64,000 bases of DNA from Simplicispira sp. 125 (GCF_003096555.1 NZ_QEKM01000001.1:930001-994000), one strand, 5' to 3'. Shown: positions 34,377 through 43,499, counted from the first letter of the stretch. The notes: a model not told the origin generated them from the sequence alone. Program-made: numbers and translations.

Positions 34377-35837
34377 ATGGAAACGCCCGAGTCCTTCTTT
34401 TTACTGCAGTGGCTGCACGGGTTTGCGCTGTGGCTGCTGTCGTCGGTGCACATCGCGCTGGCGCTGGCGGTCACCCTGCATGCGCTGATGAAAAAGGAAG
34501 AGGTGCACAAGGCCGTGTCCTGGATCGGGCTGGCCTGGCTGGCGCCGTTTGGTGGTGCATTTGCCTATTGGCTGCTGGGCATCAACCGTATCGGGCGCAC
34601 TGGTGTGGCGCTGGGCCTGCGCCAAGCCTGGAACAGTGATGGCGACGCGGCCGAAGCCTTTGCGGTGTCTTTCGACGCGGTGGATGCAGTGCTGGCCGGT
34701 GTGGCGCGTGTGGGGCAGCAGGTAACCGGCAAGCCCCTGCTGGGCGGTAACAGCGTGCAGCCGCTGACCGATGGCGACAACGCCTACCCGGCCATGCTGG
34801 CGGCGATGGATGCTGCAGAGCACTCCATCACGCTGCAGACCTACATCTTTCACAACGATAAGGCAGGCCAAGCTTTTGTAGAGGCGCTGGCACGCGCCCA
34901 TGCGCGCGGTGTGCAGGTGCGCGTGCTGGTGGATGCCGTCGGCGCGCGCTACCGGCCCACCGGGGTGCTCAGGCGGCTGCGCAATTTGGACATTCCTTGT
35001 GCGTCGTTTTTGCGGCCCTCGATTACGCGCTTGCTCTCGCATGTCAACCTGCGCAACCACCGCAAGATTCTGGTAGTCGATGGTGAAGTGGGTTTTACCG
35101 GCGGCATGAACATTAGCGCCAACCACTGGTTCAGCACCCAGCCATCCACCCCCGTGCACTGCCTGCATTTCGAGGTGCGCGGCCCGGTGGTGACCGACAT
35201 GCAGCGCGCCTTTGCGACCGACTGGGCCTTCACCACGCGCGAGCGCCTGCAAGGTGCGCCCTGGTTTGCACCGCCCGTGCCCCGCGGGTCGCTGCTGGCG
35301 CGCGGTGTCACCGACGGGCCCGATGCCGACATCGACCACATGCGCCAGGTCATCCTGGGCTCGCTGGCTGCGGCCCGCCAGCGGGTGCGCATTGTCACGC
35401 CGTATTTTCTACCCGACGAAGTGGTGCTGAGCACGCTGCAGACCACGGCGCTGCGGGGTGTGGCGGTCGATATTGTGCTGCCCGCACGCAGCAACCTGCC
35501 GCTGCTCGACTGGGCCATGCGGCCGCAGTGCGACGAGCTGCTGGCAGCGGGTTGCCGAATCCATCTGACCCCGCCACCGTTTGATCACGGCAAGCTCTTT
35601 GTGGTGGATGACGACTGGGCGTTGATCGGTTCGACCAATTGGGATGCGCGCAGCCTGCGGCTGAACTTTGAATACAACCTCGAGTGCTACGACGAGGCAC
35701 TGGTGGCCGCGCTCGACCCGTTGATTGATGGGCGCATTGCCCAGGCCACACTGCTCGACGCCGACACCCTGGCCCGCCAGAGCCTGCCTGCGCGCTTGCG
35801 CAACCGCTTGGTGTGGTTGTTGTCACCCTATCTTTGA
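34377..35837 (+). CDS. cls: Cardiolipin synthase (phospholipase D family)
   Basis: 486 residues with two N-terminal membrane helices (about 14-35 and 45-65) and two HKD motifs: NHRKILVVDGEVGFTGGMN near 226 and DHGKLFVVDDDWALIGSTN near 403. It condenses two phosphatidylglycerol molecules, or PG with PE, to cardiolipin in the inner membrane. Length and layout fit ClsA-type enzymes. A psd gene for phosphatidylethanolamine lies elsewhere in the window. The stop codon is followed immediately by a copy of the dispersed repeat. Confidence 0.93.
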   Translation: METPESFFLLQWLHGFALWLLSSVHIALALAVTLHALMKKEEVHKAVSWIGLAWLAPFGGAFAYWLLGINRIGRTGVALGLRQAWNSDGDAAEAFAVSFDAVDAVLAGVARVGQQVTGKPLLGGNSVQPLTDGDNAYPAMLAAMDAAEHSITLQTYIFHNDKAGQAFVEALARAHARGVQVRVLVDAVGARYRPTGVLRRLRNLDIPCASFLRPSITRLLSHVNLRNHRKILVVDGEVGFTGGMNISANHWFSTQPSTPVHCLHFEVRGPVVTDMQRAFATDWAFTTRERLQGAPWFAPPVPRGSLLARGVTDGPDADIDHMRQVILGSLAAARQRVRIVTPYFLPDEVVLSTLQTTALRGVAVDIVLPARSNLPLLDWAMRPQCDELLAAGCRIHLTPPPFDHGKLFVVDDDWALIGSTNWDARSLRLNFEYNLECYDEALVAALDPLIDGRIAQATLLDADTLARQSLPARLRNRLVWLLSPYL

Positions 35838-35900
35838 TGCTATCTAATAAATAGCTGTTAGCGCTTATGCAGTAAGCGTTACAGACTGTTTTCATTGAAA
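35837..35900 (+). repeat. Copy 6 of the dispersed palindromic repeat (cls / tnaA gap)
   Basis: Forward orientation: tgctatctaataaatagctg, ttagcgctt, atgcag, taagcgtt, acagact, ttttcattgaaa. The central dyad AGCGCTTA/TAAGCG(T)T makes a hairpin, so this copy could also help end the cls transcript. Confidence 0.75.
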
Positions 35901-36017
35901 TTCTTGGGCAAGCGATCTTGCTGGCATCGCTCTCCCGTGTCGTTGCTTTTAACCGACACCACGCTCTTCGACCCGGTGATAACTTTGCGTCCCTCACCCG
36001 ATCACCAAGGAGCCAAA

Positions 36018-37388
36018 ATGCCCAAAACCCTGATTGAACCCTTCCGCATCAAAAGTGTGGAACCCATTCGCATGACCAGCCGCGCCGAGCGCGAGAACAT
36101 GCTGACAGCGGCCAAACTCAACGTCTTCAAACTGCGCGCCGAAGACGTGCTGATCGACTGGCTGACCGATTCGGGCACGGGTGCCATGTCCAGCCGCCAA
36201 TGGGGCGCCATCATGGAAGGGGATGAAAGCTACGCCGGGGCGCGCAGCTTTTACCGGCTGGAAAAAACCATCCAGGACATCACCGGCATGCAGCACTTCG
36301 TGCCCACGCACCAGGGCCGTGCGGCCGAGAAAGTGCTGTTCACGGCAGTGTGCAAAAAAGGCGACCTGGTGCCCAACAACTGCCACTTTGACACCACGCG
36401 GGCCAATCTCGAATATTTGGGGATCGAGGCGGTAGACCTTGTCATTCCCGAGGGCCTGCAACCCGCGTTGATCTACCCCTTCAAGGGCAACATCGACCTG
36501 GAGCGGGTCGAAGCGGTGCTGCAAAAGGAGGGTGCGCGCATTCCGTTTGGCATGCTCACCGTCACCAACAACACGGGCGGCGGCCAGCCAGTGTCGATGG
36601 CCAACATCCGCGCATATTCCAAGCTGCTCAAGAAGTACGGCAAGCCCTTCATCATGGACGTGTGCCGTTTTTCGGAAAACGCCATGTTCATCAAGATGCG
36701 CGAGCCGGGCTACGAGAACACCCCCATCCGCGAGATTGTGCAAGAAATGTTCTCGTACTGCGACGGTGCCACCATGAGCGCCAAGAAAGACGCCATGGTC
36801 AACATCGGCGGCTTCATCGTGCTGCGCAGCAGCGAATGGATGGACGGCGTGCGCAATGGCCTGATCATGATGGAAGGTTTCCCCACCTACGGCGGTCTGG
36901 CCGGGCGCGACCTCGAAGCCATGGCTGTGGGCCTGGAGGAGGGCATGGACGAGGACTATCTGCGCTACCGATTGCGCACTGCCGAATACTTGGGCGAGCG
37001 CCTGGAGGCGGCCGGCGTGGGCTTTGTCAAGCCCACCGGCGGCCATGCTGTCTATATCGACGCCAAAACGGTGTTGCCCGGTATGCCGGTGGAGCATTAC
37101 CCGGCCTGGGCGCTGTGCAACGCGCTGTACCTGGAGGGGGGCATACGCGGTGTCGAGATTGGCTCGGTGATGTTCGGCAAGCGCCTGCCCGATGGCCAGG
37201 AGACGTACCACAGCATGGAGCTGGTGCGCCTGGCGTTCCCACGCCGCATGTACACCCAGTCGCATTTCGACTATGCGGCCGAGGTGATTGCCGAGGTGAA
37301 AGAGAAGGCATCCAGCATCCGCGGCGTAAAAATCACCAAGCAGCCGCAGTTCCTGCGCCATTTCACTTGTGAGTGCGAATGGGTTTGA
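36018..37388 (+). CDS. tnaA: Tryptophanase (beta-eliminating lyase family)
   Basis: PLP enzyme splitting L-tryptophan to indole, pyruvate and ammonia. 456 residues. The PLP lysine is in MSAKKDAMVNIGG near 255. Two positions that separate tryptophanase from tyrosine phenol-lyase point to tryptophanase: VEIGS, where TPL has an Arg (MERG), and LRHFT, where TPL has Phe (LRFFT). AAGGAG precedes ATG 36018. No permease gene (tnaB) follows. The frame is open upstream to 35895, but that part has no family similarity. Single genes of this family in Comamonadaceae are unusual in my knowledge. Confidence 0.85.
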   Translation: MPKTLIEPFRIKSVEPIRMTSRAERENMLTAAKLNVFKLRAEDVLIDWLTDSGTGAMSSRQWGAIMEGDESYAGARSFYRLEKTIQDITGMQHFVPTHQGRAAEKVLFTAVCKKGDLVPNNCHFDTTRANLEYLGIEAVDLVIPEGLQPALIYPFKGNIDLERVEAVLQKEGARIPFGMLTVTNNTGGGQPVSMANIRAYSKLLKKYGKPFIMDVCRFSENAMFIKMREPGYENTPIREIVQEMFSYCDGATMSAKKDAMVNIGGFIVLRSSEWMDGVRNGLIMMEGFPTYGGLAGRDLEAMAVGLEEGMDEDYLRYRLRTAEYLGERLEAAGVGFVKPTGGHAVYIDAKTVLPGMPVEHYPAWALCNALYLEGGIRGVEIGSVMFGKRLPDGQETYHSMELVRLAFPRRMYTQSHFDYAAEVIAEVKEKASSIRGVKITKQPQFLRHFTCECEWV

Positions 37389-37456
37389 GCGCTGCTCCTC
37401 AAGGGATGAACGGGGCCTTCATAATCCCATCCCCCATCACCCCTTGAAGGATTTCC

Positions 37457-38446
37457 ATGGCCGGAGCCAGTTTGCTCACTTTGCTCGACGATATTGCCGC
37501 GATTCTGGATGACGTGGCCGCCATGACCAAGGTGGCCGCCCATAAAAGCACGGCTGTGATGGACGATGTAGCCACCATGACCAAGGTGGCCACGCAGAAG
37601 ACGGCGGGTGTGTTGGGCGACGATTTGGCGCTCAACGCCCAGCAGGTCACCGGTGTGCGCGCCGAGCGGGAACTGCCTGTGGTCTGGGCCGTGGCCAAGG
37701 GGTCGCTGGTGAACAAGGCGATTTTGGTCCCGGCGGCGCTGGCTATCAGCGCCTTTTTGCCCTCGCTCATCACACCCTTGCTCATGCTGGGTGGCGCCTA
37801 TCTGTGCTTTGAGGGGGTCGAGAAGCTGGCCCACAAGTTTCTGCACGCCAAAGAGGACGCTGTAGGCACTGCCCAGCACCTGCAGGCCAATGCCAATCCG
37901 GCCGTGGACCTGGTGGCCTTCGAAAAGGAAAAAATCAAGGGTGCGGTGCGGACTGACTTCATTCTTTCGGCCGAAATCATCGTGATTGCCTTGGGTACCG
38001 TGGCGGCGGCCAGTTTCTCGCAGCAAGTGGCGGTGCTGGTGGGCATTGCCCTCTTGATGACCGTGGGCGTCTATGGTCTGGTCGGCGGCATCGTCAAGCT
38101 CGATGACCTGGGGCTGTGGCTCAGCGGCAAGGCCAGTGGGGCTGCGCAGGCGTTGGGCCGGGGTTTTCTCGCCATGGCGCCGTGGTTGATGAAGTTTCTT
38201 TCGGTGGCCGGCACGGCGGCCATGTTTCTGGTGGGGGGCGGCATTCTGGTGCACGGCATTCCCTGGGTGCACCACGCCGTCGAGGCTGCGGGGGCGGCTG
38301 TGGGGCACGGTGCCATGGGCGGGCTGTGGCAGGCGCTTGCGACCAATCTGCTCAATGCGCTGGCAGGTCTGGCGGCGGGCGGGGTGGTGCTGGCAGGCGT
38401 GTTGCTGGTGCAGCGGCTGCGCAAACCGGGCGGCGTCTCCCGCTGA
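37457..38446 (+). CDS. DUF808 (YedI-type) inner-membrane protein
   Basis: 329 residues with several membrane helices and the family blocks [48 protein letters not shown] and [10 protein letters not shown]. The N-terminus has one extra 18-residue unit compared with E. coli Yed[19 protein letters not shown] followed by [18 protein letters not shown]. Function of the family is unknown. It stands alone, with ompW downstream on the same strand after 124 bp. Confidence 0.88.
   Translation: MAGASLLTLLDDIAAILDDVAAMTKVAAHKSTAVMDDVATMTKVATQKTAGVLGDDLALNAQQVTGVRAERELPVVWAVAKGSLVNKAILVPAALAISAFLPSLITPLLMLGGAYLCFEGVEKLAHKFLHAKEDAVGTAQHLQANANPAVDLVAFEKEKIKGAVRTDFILSAEIIVIALGTVAAASFSQQVAVLVGIALLMTVGVYGLVGGIVKLDDLGLWLSGKASGAAQALGRGFLAMAPWLMKFLSVAGTAAMFLVGGGILVHGIPWVHHAVEAAGAAVGHGAMGGLWQALATNLLNALAGLAAGGVVLAGVLLVQRLRKPGGVSR
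37508..37615 (+). repeat. Tandem 54-bp duplication inside the YedI-type gene
   Basis: Two units of 18 codons, 37508-37561 and 37562-37615, each with gatgacgtggcc-like and atgaccaaggtggcc sequence, diverged at several third positions. E. coli YedI has a single unit here (from memory), so the second is probably an in-frame duplication. Confidence 0.75.
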
Positions 38447-38487
38447 GTGTTCTCTTTACTGCTGAAGTTGCGGGTAAACCCTTGTTT

Positions 38488-38529
38488 TTGATTTGGGGCA
38501 AAGATGGCCTTACTAAATATAGGCCTAAT
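38488..38529 (+). promoter_or_regulatory. Candidate FNR/Anr site and promoter of ompW
   Basis: TTGAT-TTGG-GGCAA at 38488-38501 matches the FNR/Anr consensus (TTGAT N4 RTCAA) at 9 of 10 positions. A CCTAAT -10-like hexamer lies at 38524-38529, which would put a start site about 41 bases from the centre of the dyad, the usual class II distance for FNR activation. This is pattern matching only. Confidence 0.4.
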
Positions 38530-38570
38530 GGCGTTGCGGGTATTTCCCCGTGCCAATTCCCGAGTCGAGC

Positions 38571-39161
38571 ATGAAAAAGAATCTTCTGGCGGTCGCTGTT
38601 GTGTGTGCCCTGAGCGCCGGTACTGCATTGGCGCAGCAGGCCGAAGGCCCCTGGATGGTGCGCGTGCGTGCGCTGCACCTGGACAGCGCCAACAAGGACA
38701 CCACAGGCCTGAACCTGTCGGTCAACAACAAATGGATGCCCGACGTCGATGTGAGCTATTTCTTCAGCCCGAACCTGGCGGCGGAACTGGTGCTTTCGGT
38801 GCCGCAAAAACACACGCTGCGCTCGGGCGCCACGGACATCGGTTCACTCAAGCACCTGCCACCCACGCTGCTGCTGCAATACCACCACGATATGGGCGGC
38901 TTCAAGCCTTACGTGGGGGCTGGCGTGAACTACACACGCTTTAGCAGCGTGCGCGCGCCCGCAGGCGTAGACATTGACCGCAACAGCTTTGGAGCGGCGC
39001 TGCAGGTGGGTGTGGATATTCCGCTGCAAAAAAATCTCTACCTGAACCTGGATCTGAAGAAGGTGTACATCGGCACCGACGTCAGTGCGGGCGGAGTCAA
39101 GGTGGGCAGCTTCAAGGTCGATCCCGTGCTGTTCGGCGTGGGCCTGGGCTGGCGTTTCTGA
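38571..39161 (+). CDS. ompW: OmpW-family outer membrane protein
   Basis: 196 residues with signal peptide MKKNLLAVAVVCALSAGTALAQ and the OmpW pattern: an eight-stranded barrel with PDVDVSYFFSPNLAAELVLS near 63, PPTLLLQYHHDMGGFKPYVGAGVNYT-like sequence near 103 and the C-terminal strand DPVLFGVGLGWRF ending in aromatic Phe for BAM recognition. OmpW forms narrow hydrophobic channels. A possible FNR site lies upstream. A terminator follows 20 bp after the stop. Confidence 0.92.
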   Translation: MKKNLLAVAVVCALSAGTALAQQAEGPWMVRVRALHLDSANKDTTGLNLSVNNKWMPDVDVSYFFSPNLAAELVLSVPQKHTLRSGATDIGSLKHLPPTLLLQYHHDMGGFKPYVGAGVNYTRFSSVRAPAGVDIDRNSFGAALQVGVDIPLQKNLYLNLDLKKVYIGTDVSAGGVKVGSFKVDPVLFGVGLGWRF

Positions 39162-39181
39162 TCACACAGCGCATAGGGTGC

Positions 39182-39208
39182 AAGGCCGGTTTCCCCCGGC
39201 CTTTTTTT
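39182..39208 (+). terminator. Rho-independent terminator after ompW
   Basis: An 8-bp stem AAGGCCGG (39182-39189) and CCGGCCTT (39196-39203) with a 6-base loop runs into seven Ts (39202-39208). Confidence 0.9.
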
Positions 39209-39351
39209 GTGGGCGGTGTTTTGTGGGGCGAAGGCCTACAGCGCAGATTGCAGTAGCCCGGCACAATGGGCTGGCGAATCTGCGGCCCCTTGCGCGGGGT
39301 AGCAGGTGCTTCTTTCTGCCAGCGGCCACGCCGAGAAAGCCCCCTCCGTTC

Positions 39352-40269
39352 ATGCAAGAGCCCCGCCATGCCGAGATCATTGAAGGCCTGCGCCGCACCC
39401 CCGCCTGCATTTCTCCCAAATACTTTTACGACGAGCGCGGCTCCCGGCTGTTCGAAGCCATCACGCGCCTGCCCGAGTACTACCCGACACGCACCGAACA
39501 CGCCATCCTGCAAGCGTCGGGCGCTGATATTGCCCGTGCCATCGGCCAGGGCTGCACGCTGATCGAGCCGGGCGCGGGCAGCTGTGCCAAGGCGGCCGTG
39601 CTGTGCGGGCTGATTGCACCGCGCTGCTTCGTGGGTGTCGATATTTCGGCCAACTACCTGACAGGGGCCGTGCAACGGCTGGGAGCGTGCTTTCCGGGCA
39701 TGGACGCCCGTGCGCTGGGGGGCGACATCACGCGGGGGATTGATCTGCCAGGCGATTTACCTGCCGCGCCGCGCCTGGTCTTCTACCCTGGCTCGTCGAT
39801 TGGCAACTTTGACCCGCCCGGTGCGCTGGCCTTGCTGCGCCAGATGCGCGCACTGGCGGGGGATGATGGCGGGCTGCTCATCGGTATCGACCTGCCCAAG
39901 GAGGTGGCGGTGCTCGAAGCCGCCTACGATGACGCACAGGGCGTGACGGCGCAGTTCAACCTCAACGTGCTGGCACATGTGAACCGCCTGATCGGCAGCG
40001 ACTTCGAGGCCAATGACTGGCAGCACCGCGCCTTCTTCAATGCCGCAGAGTCGCGCATCGAGATGCACCTGGAGGCCTGCACGCCCGTTGTCGTGCGCTG
40101 GCCCGGTGGAGAGCGGGCCTTTGCAGCGGGCGAGCGCATCCATACCGAAAACAGCTACAAATACCCGCTGGCCCCGTTTTGTGAAATGCTCGCGCACGCC
40201 GGTTTTGCACGCACCCGCGCGTGGACGGATGCGCGCCAGTGGTTTGCCCTGGTACACGCCCAAGCATGA
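39352..40269 (+). CDS. egtD: L-histidine N(alpha)-methyltransferase EgtD
   Basis: SAM-dependent enzyme making hercynine, the first step of ergothioneine synthesis. 305 residues from MQEPRHAEIIEGL. Family motifs are PKYFYDERGSRLFEAIT near 20, the SAM site LIEPGAGSCAKAAVL near 68, FYPGSSIGNFDPP near 145 and HTENSYKY near 265. Length is slightly under the usual 320. The frame is open far upstream, but the family start fits 39352. egtB follows with overlapping codons, so the two form a unit. The 140-bp leader contains a nested hairpin (39243-39283). Confidence 0.93.
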   Translation: MQEPRHAEIIEGLRRTPACISPKYFYDERGSRLFEAITRLPEYYPTRTEHAILQASGADIARAIGQGCTLIEPGAGSCAKAAVLCGLIAPRCFVGVDISANYLTGAVQRLGACFPGMDARALGGDITRGIDLPGDLPAAPRLVFYPGSSIGNFDPPGALALLRQMRALAGDDGGLLIGIDLPKEVAVLEAAYDDAQGVTAQFNLNVLAHVNRLIGSDFEANDWQHRAFFNAAESRIEMHLEACTPVVVRWPGGERAFAAGERIHTENSYKYPLAPFCEMLAHAGFARTRAWTDARQWFALVHAQA

Positions 40270-40283
40270 GAAAGGATGCCGCC

Positions 40284-41528
40284 ATGACCGACCTGGGTTC
40301 CCGCTTCTCAGCGGTGCGTACGCACACGGCGTTGCTCGCAGCGCCACTGTCTGCCGAGGACTGCTGCGTCCAGTCCATGCCCGACGCCAGCCCCGTCAAA
40401 TGGCATCTGGCACACACCACCTGGTTCTTCGAGACCTTTGTGCTCGAGCCGAATGAGCCGGGGTTTGAGCCTTTCCGCCCAGCATTTCGGGTGCTGTTCA
40501 ACTCCTACTACAACGGCGTGGGCGCCAAGCACCCGCGCCCGCAGCGCGGCCTGCTCACCCGGCCGGCGCTCTCGGACGTGCTGGCCTACCGTGCCAACGT
40601 GGAGCAGCGCCTACAGGCCTTGCTGGCGCGGCAAGGGGACAACGCCGCGCTGCAGGCCTTGGTAGAACTGGGGCTGCAGCACGAGCAGCAACACCAGGAA
40701 CTGCTGCTCACCGACGTGCTGCACCTGTTCTCAGGCAACCCCTTGGCCCCGGCCTACCGCGATGCGCCGCCACCTGTTGCCGCGCCTGCGCAGGTGCAGG
40801 ACTGGCTGGAGTTTGCGGGGGGGCTGTGCGAGATAGGGCACGGGGGGCGCGGTTTTTCGTTCGACAACGAGCTGCCGCGCCACACCACCTACCTTGCACC
40901 CTACGCCCTGGGCACCCGGCTGGTGAACCAGGCCGAGTTTGCGGCCTTCATTACCGACGGCGGCTACCGCAGGCCCGGGCTTTGGTTGGCCGAGGGCTGG
41001 GACTGGCTGGCAGCGCAGCACATCGAGCACCCTTTGTACTGGCGCCATGCGCCGGGTGGCGGCTGGACGGTGTTTGGCCTGCACGGCGAACAGCCGCTCA
41101 TCCCGCAGGCCCCGGTAGCGCATCTGTCGTACTTTGAAGCCGACGCCTACGCGCGCTGGGCTGGTGCCCGTCTGCCCACCGAAGCCGAGTGGGAGGTGGC
41201 CGCCGCGCCGCTGGCGCCTGCCTTGCTGGCCCCTGCCGACGCACTGCGTGCCCGGATCGAGCCGCAGGCCGCACCGGGCAGTGGCCTGCGTGAACTGTGG
41301 GGCGAGGCCTGGCAGTGGACGCAGTCGAGCTATGCGCCGTACCCCGGGTTTCGCGCCGCCGAAGGGGCGGTGGGCGAATACAACGGCAAGTTCATGGTGA
41401 ACCAATACGTGCTGCGTGGCAGCGCATGCGCCACGCCGCCGGGGCATGCCCGGCTCACGTACCGCAACTTCTTTCCCGCCACGGCCCGCTGGCAGTTCAG
41501 TGGTGTGCGCCTGGCGCGGGATCTGTGA
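40284..41528 (+). CDS. egtB: Ergothioneine synthase, sulfoxide synthase EgtB
   Basis: Non-haem iron enzyme joining hercynine with a thiol (gamma-glutamylcysteine or cysteine) through oxygen-dependent C-S bond formation. 414 residues. N-terminal DinB_2 domain with HLAHTTWFFETF and the iron motif QHEQQHQELLLTD; C-terminal FGE-sulfatase domain with RLPTEAEWEVA and the end NFFPATARWQFSGVRLARD. ATG 40284 is seven bases after AAAGGA; ATG 40266, overlapping the egtD stop, is the alternative. No egtA, egtC or egtE is nearby. Confidence 0.93.
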   Translation: MTDLGSRFSAVRTHTALLAAPLSAEDCCVQSMPDASPVKWHLAHTTWFFETFVLEPNEPGFEPFRPAFRVLFNSYYNGVGAKHPRPQRGLLTRPALSDVLAYRANVEQRLQALLARQGDNAALQALVELGLQHEQQHQELLLTDVLHLFSGNPLAPAYRDAPPPVAAPAQVQDWLEFAGGLCEIGHGGRGFSFDNELPRHTTYLAPYALGTRLVNQAEFAAFITDGGYRRPGLWLAEGWDWLAAQHIEHPLYWRHAPGGGWTVFGLHGEQPLIPQAPVAHLSYFEADAYARWAGARLPTEAEWEVAAAPLAPALLAPADALRARIEPQAAPGSGLRELWGEAWQWTQSSYAPYPGFRAAEGAVGEYNGKFMVNQYVLRGSACATPPGHARLTYRNFFPATARWQFSGVRLARDL

Positions 41529-41529
41529 T

Positions 41530-41592
41530 TCGCTATTTATTTGAGAGCTGTAGGCGCTTTATCTATAAGCGCCAGAGGCGATTTTTGCTATA
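41530..41592 (+). repeat. Copy 7 of the dispersed palindromic repeat (egtB / cyclase gap)
   Basis: Forward orientation: cgctatttatttgagagctg, taggcgcttt, atcta, taagcgcc, agaggcg, atttttgct. The dyad GGCGCTTTATCTATAAGCGCC is a clear hairpin and lies between the convergent stops of egtB and the cyclase gene, so it may act as a terminator for both. Confidence 0.75.
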
Positions 41593-41600
41593 AATAGCAA

Positions 41601-43499
41601 TCAGGCCAGCACCACCCGGTTGCGCCCCGTGGCCTTGGCCTGGTAGAGCGCTTGGTCGGCCGCCGCCACCAGGCTTTCGGGTGCTTGGCCTGCCTGGGCG
41701 ACGCGCGCACAGACGCCGACACTGAGTGTGACGCAGCCGCCCGGTGTGGTGGGATGGGGCAGCGCCAGGGTCGCCAGCGCCTGCTGGACTTGCAGCACCA
41801 CGGCCTGCATCTGCGCGGCCGTGGTGCTGGGGGCGATGATGGCAAATTCCTCCCCGCCATAGCGCGCCACCAGGTCGGTGCTGCGCACTGCGCAATGTGC
41901 CAGCACGCCCGCCACGCTGCGCAGGCAGTCGTCGCCTGCCAGGTGGCCGTACTGGTCGTTGTAGGCCTTGAACCAGTCGATGTCGAGCATGGCCAGCGCA
42001 AGCGGTTCGCCGCTGCGCAGCGAGCGCGCCCATTCGCTCGCCAGTACTTCGTCAAACCGGCGCCGGTTGGCGATGCCTGTGAGGCCGTCGGTGCGGCTCA
42101 GGGATTCGAGTCGGCTGTTGGCCGCTTCGAGGGCCACAGTGCGTTCGGCCACGCGCGCCTCCAGGCGTTGCTCGTTGCCCCTGAGCGTGTCGATCAGCGT
42201 CTTCTGCGTGGCAAGCAGTTGTGCCTGCATGTCTGCTCGCTCGCGGCGCATCTGGTTGAAGCGATCGGCCAGGGCCAGCGCCAGCAAGATCATTTCCAGC
42301 GCCGATCCAAACTGCATGGCATTGGCAGTGAAAACGTTGCTGGGCAGCAGTCCTATGGCGCGCAGCGCGTTGGTCACAGCGCCAAGGCCCAGCACAGCGA
42401 ACGCTGCGATAAAAAAATACGCGCTGCGCTGGCGCCGCCAGGCGGCGTAGACCGCCACGGCCATCATGGCCACCATGGCCAGCAGATACGCCACGGCGGC
42501 GGCCTTGATCAGGGCCTGGCCCGTCACCAGAAACAGCAGGGGACTGAAAAGGAAAAAGACGATAAAGCCCTGCAACCAGGGGTCCAGGCGGGGCAGCAGG
42601 AGCCGTGTCTCCACCATGCGGCGCAAAAACAGCATGCCGCTGGCCAGGGCGAACGAATAGCCAAAGCTGGTGCACAGGTCTGACCACAGGGGCGATTCGA
42701 GCCGGAAAATTTCTTTGACCAGGCCGTTTTGCGCCGCCAGGGCAAAGGCCATCGAGAGCGCAAACCCTACGTACTGCAGATACAGCCAGTCTTTCAGGCG
42801 CACGAACAGCAACAGATTGAACAGCACCATGGCGGCCGCCATGCCGAAATACCAGGCCTGCACCGCGTAGTCGCTGCGTTCGTAGGCGTGAAACGCAGCG
42901 GGCTCCCACAGCCGCGCAGGCACGATAAAGGCCGTGGTGGACGCCACGCGCAGGTACAGGGTTTGTTCAGCCTGGGGAGGCAAGGGCACGTTGAAGACGA
43001 AATGGCGGTGCGCGTAGCCGCGGCTCTCAAAAGGCGCGGTGGTTCCGGTTTCTACCGTGTGATAGCTGCCATCGCTTTGCGGGGCGTAGAAGTTCAGGTG
43101 CGACAGGCGTGCGTAGGCCACTTCCAGCAGGCGCTCTATCGGCTGGTCGCTGGTGTTGACCACCTGCAGGCGCAGCCACCAGGCCGACGGCGTGATGCCG
43201 AAATTCAGAGCCTCTCCGGTGAGGCGGCTGCGGGTGAATTGCTGCGCCAGCGCGGGTGCGCGAACCTGCTCCAGCGTCAAACTGCCGCCGGGGTCTTCGA
43301 GTACGTCCAGGTGGGCCGTCAGGGCCAGCGGTTGGGCGCCCAGCCTGGAGGCATCCACCGCATCCTGCGGGGAAGTAGAAGCCCAGGCCTGCGCGTTGCC
43401 CAGTGCCAGCAGCAGGCTGGTGAGCAGCAGCGCAGCAAAACGCAGCAACGGAGCGCGGGAAGAGTACAGCACGGCGAGGGCAGCGGGCATGCGGTGCAT
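41601..43499 (-). CDS. Membrane diguanylate cyclase (7TMR-DISM and GGDEF)
   Basis: 632 residues. Signal-like helix (about 20-42), a periplasmic 7TMR-DISM extracellular domain (about 60-190, with WWLRLQVVNTSDQPIERLLEV), seven membrane helices (about 205-400), a short coiled coil rich in Arg/Gln, and a C-terminal GGDEF domain with active-site RYGGEEF near 546. It should make cyclic di-GMP in response to a periplasmic ligand. The residues four to five before the motif give no clear inhibitory RxxD site (RSTDLVARYGG has RSTD, four residues before RYGG, which may be one). It stands alone. Confidence 0.9.
   Translation of the reverse strand: MHRMPAALAVLYSSRAPLLRFAALLLTSLLLALGNAQAWASTSPQDAVDASRLGAQPLALTAHLDVLEDPGGSLTLEQVRAPALAQQFTRSRLTGEALNFGITPSAWWLRLQVVNTSDQPIERLLEVAYARLSHLNFYAPQSDGSYHTVETGTTAPFESRGYAHRHFVFNVPLPPQAEQTLYLRVASTTAFIVPARLWEPAAFHAYERSDYAVQAWYFGMAAAMVLFNLLLFVRLKDWLYLQYVGFALSMAFALAAQNGLVKEIFRLESPLWSDLCTSFGYSFALASGMLFLRRMVETRLLLPRLDPWLQGFIVFFLFSPLLFLVTGQALIKAAAVAYLLAMVAMMAVAVYAAWRRQRSAYFFIAAFAVLGLGAVTNALRAIGLLPSNVFTANAMQFGSALEMILLALALADRFNQMRRERADMQAQLLATQKTLIDTLRGNEQRLEARVAERTVALEAANSRLESLSRTDGLTGIANRRRFDEVLASEWARSLRSGEPLALAMLDIDWFKAYNDQYGHLAGDDCLRSVAGVLAHCAVRSTDLVARYGGEEFAIIAPSTTAAQMQAVVLQVQQALATLALPHPTTPGGCVTLSVGVCARVAQAGQAPESLVAAADQALYQAKATGRNRVVLA

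Noticed and set aside
35895..36017. In-frame upstream extension of tnaA containing a Trp codon, considered as a TnaC-like leader
   Set aside because: There is no stop before tnaA, no separate ribosome-binding site, and the spacing of Trp and Pro does not match TnaC. A good AAGGAG lies just before 36018.
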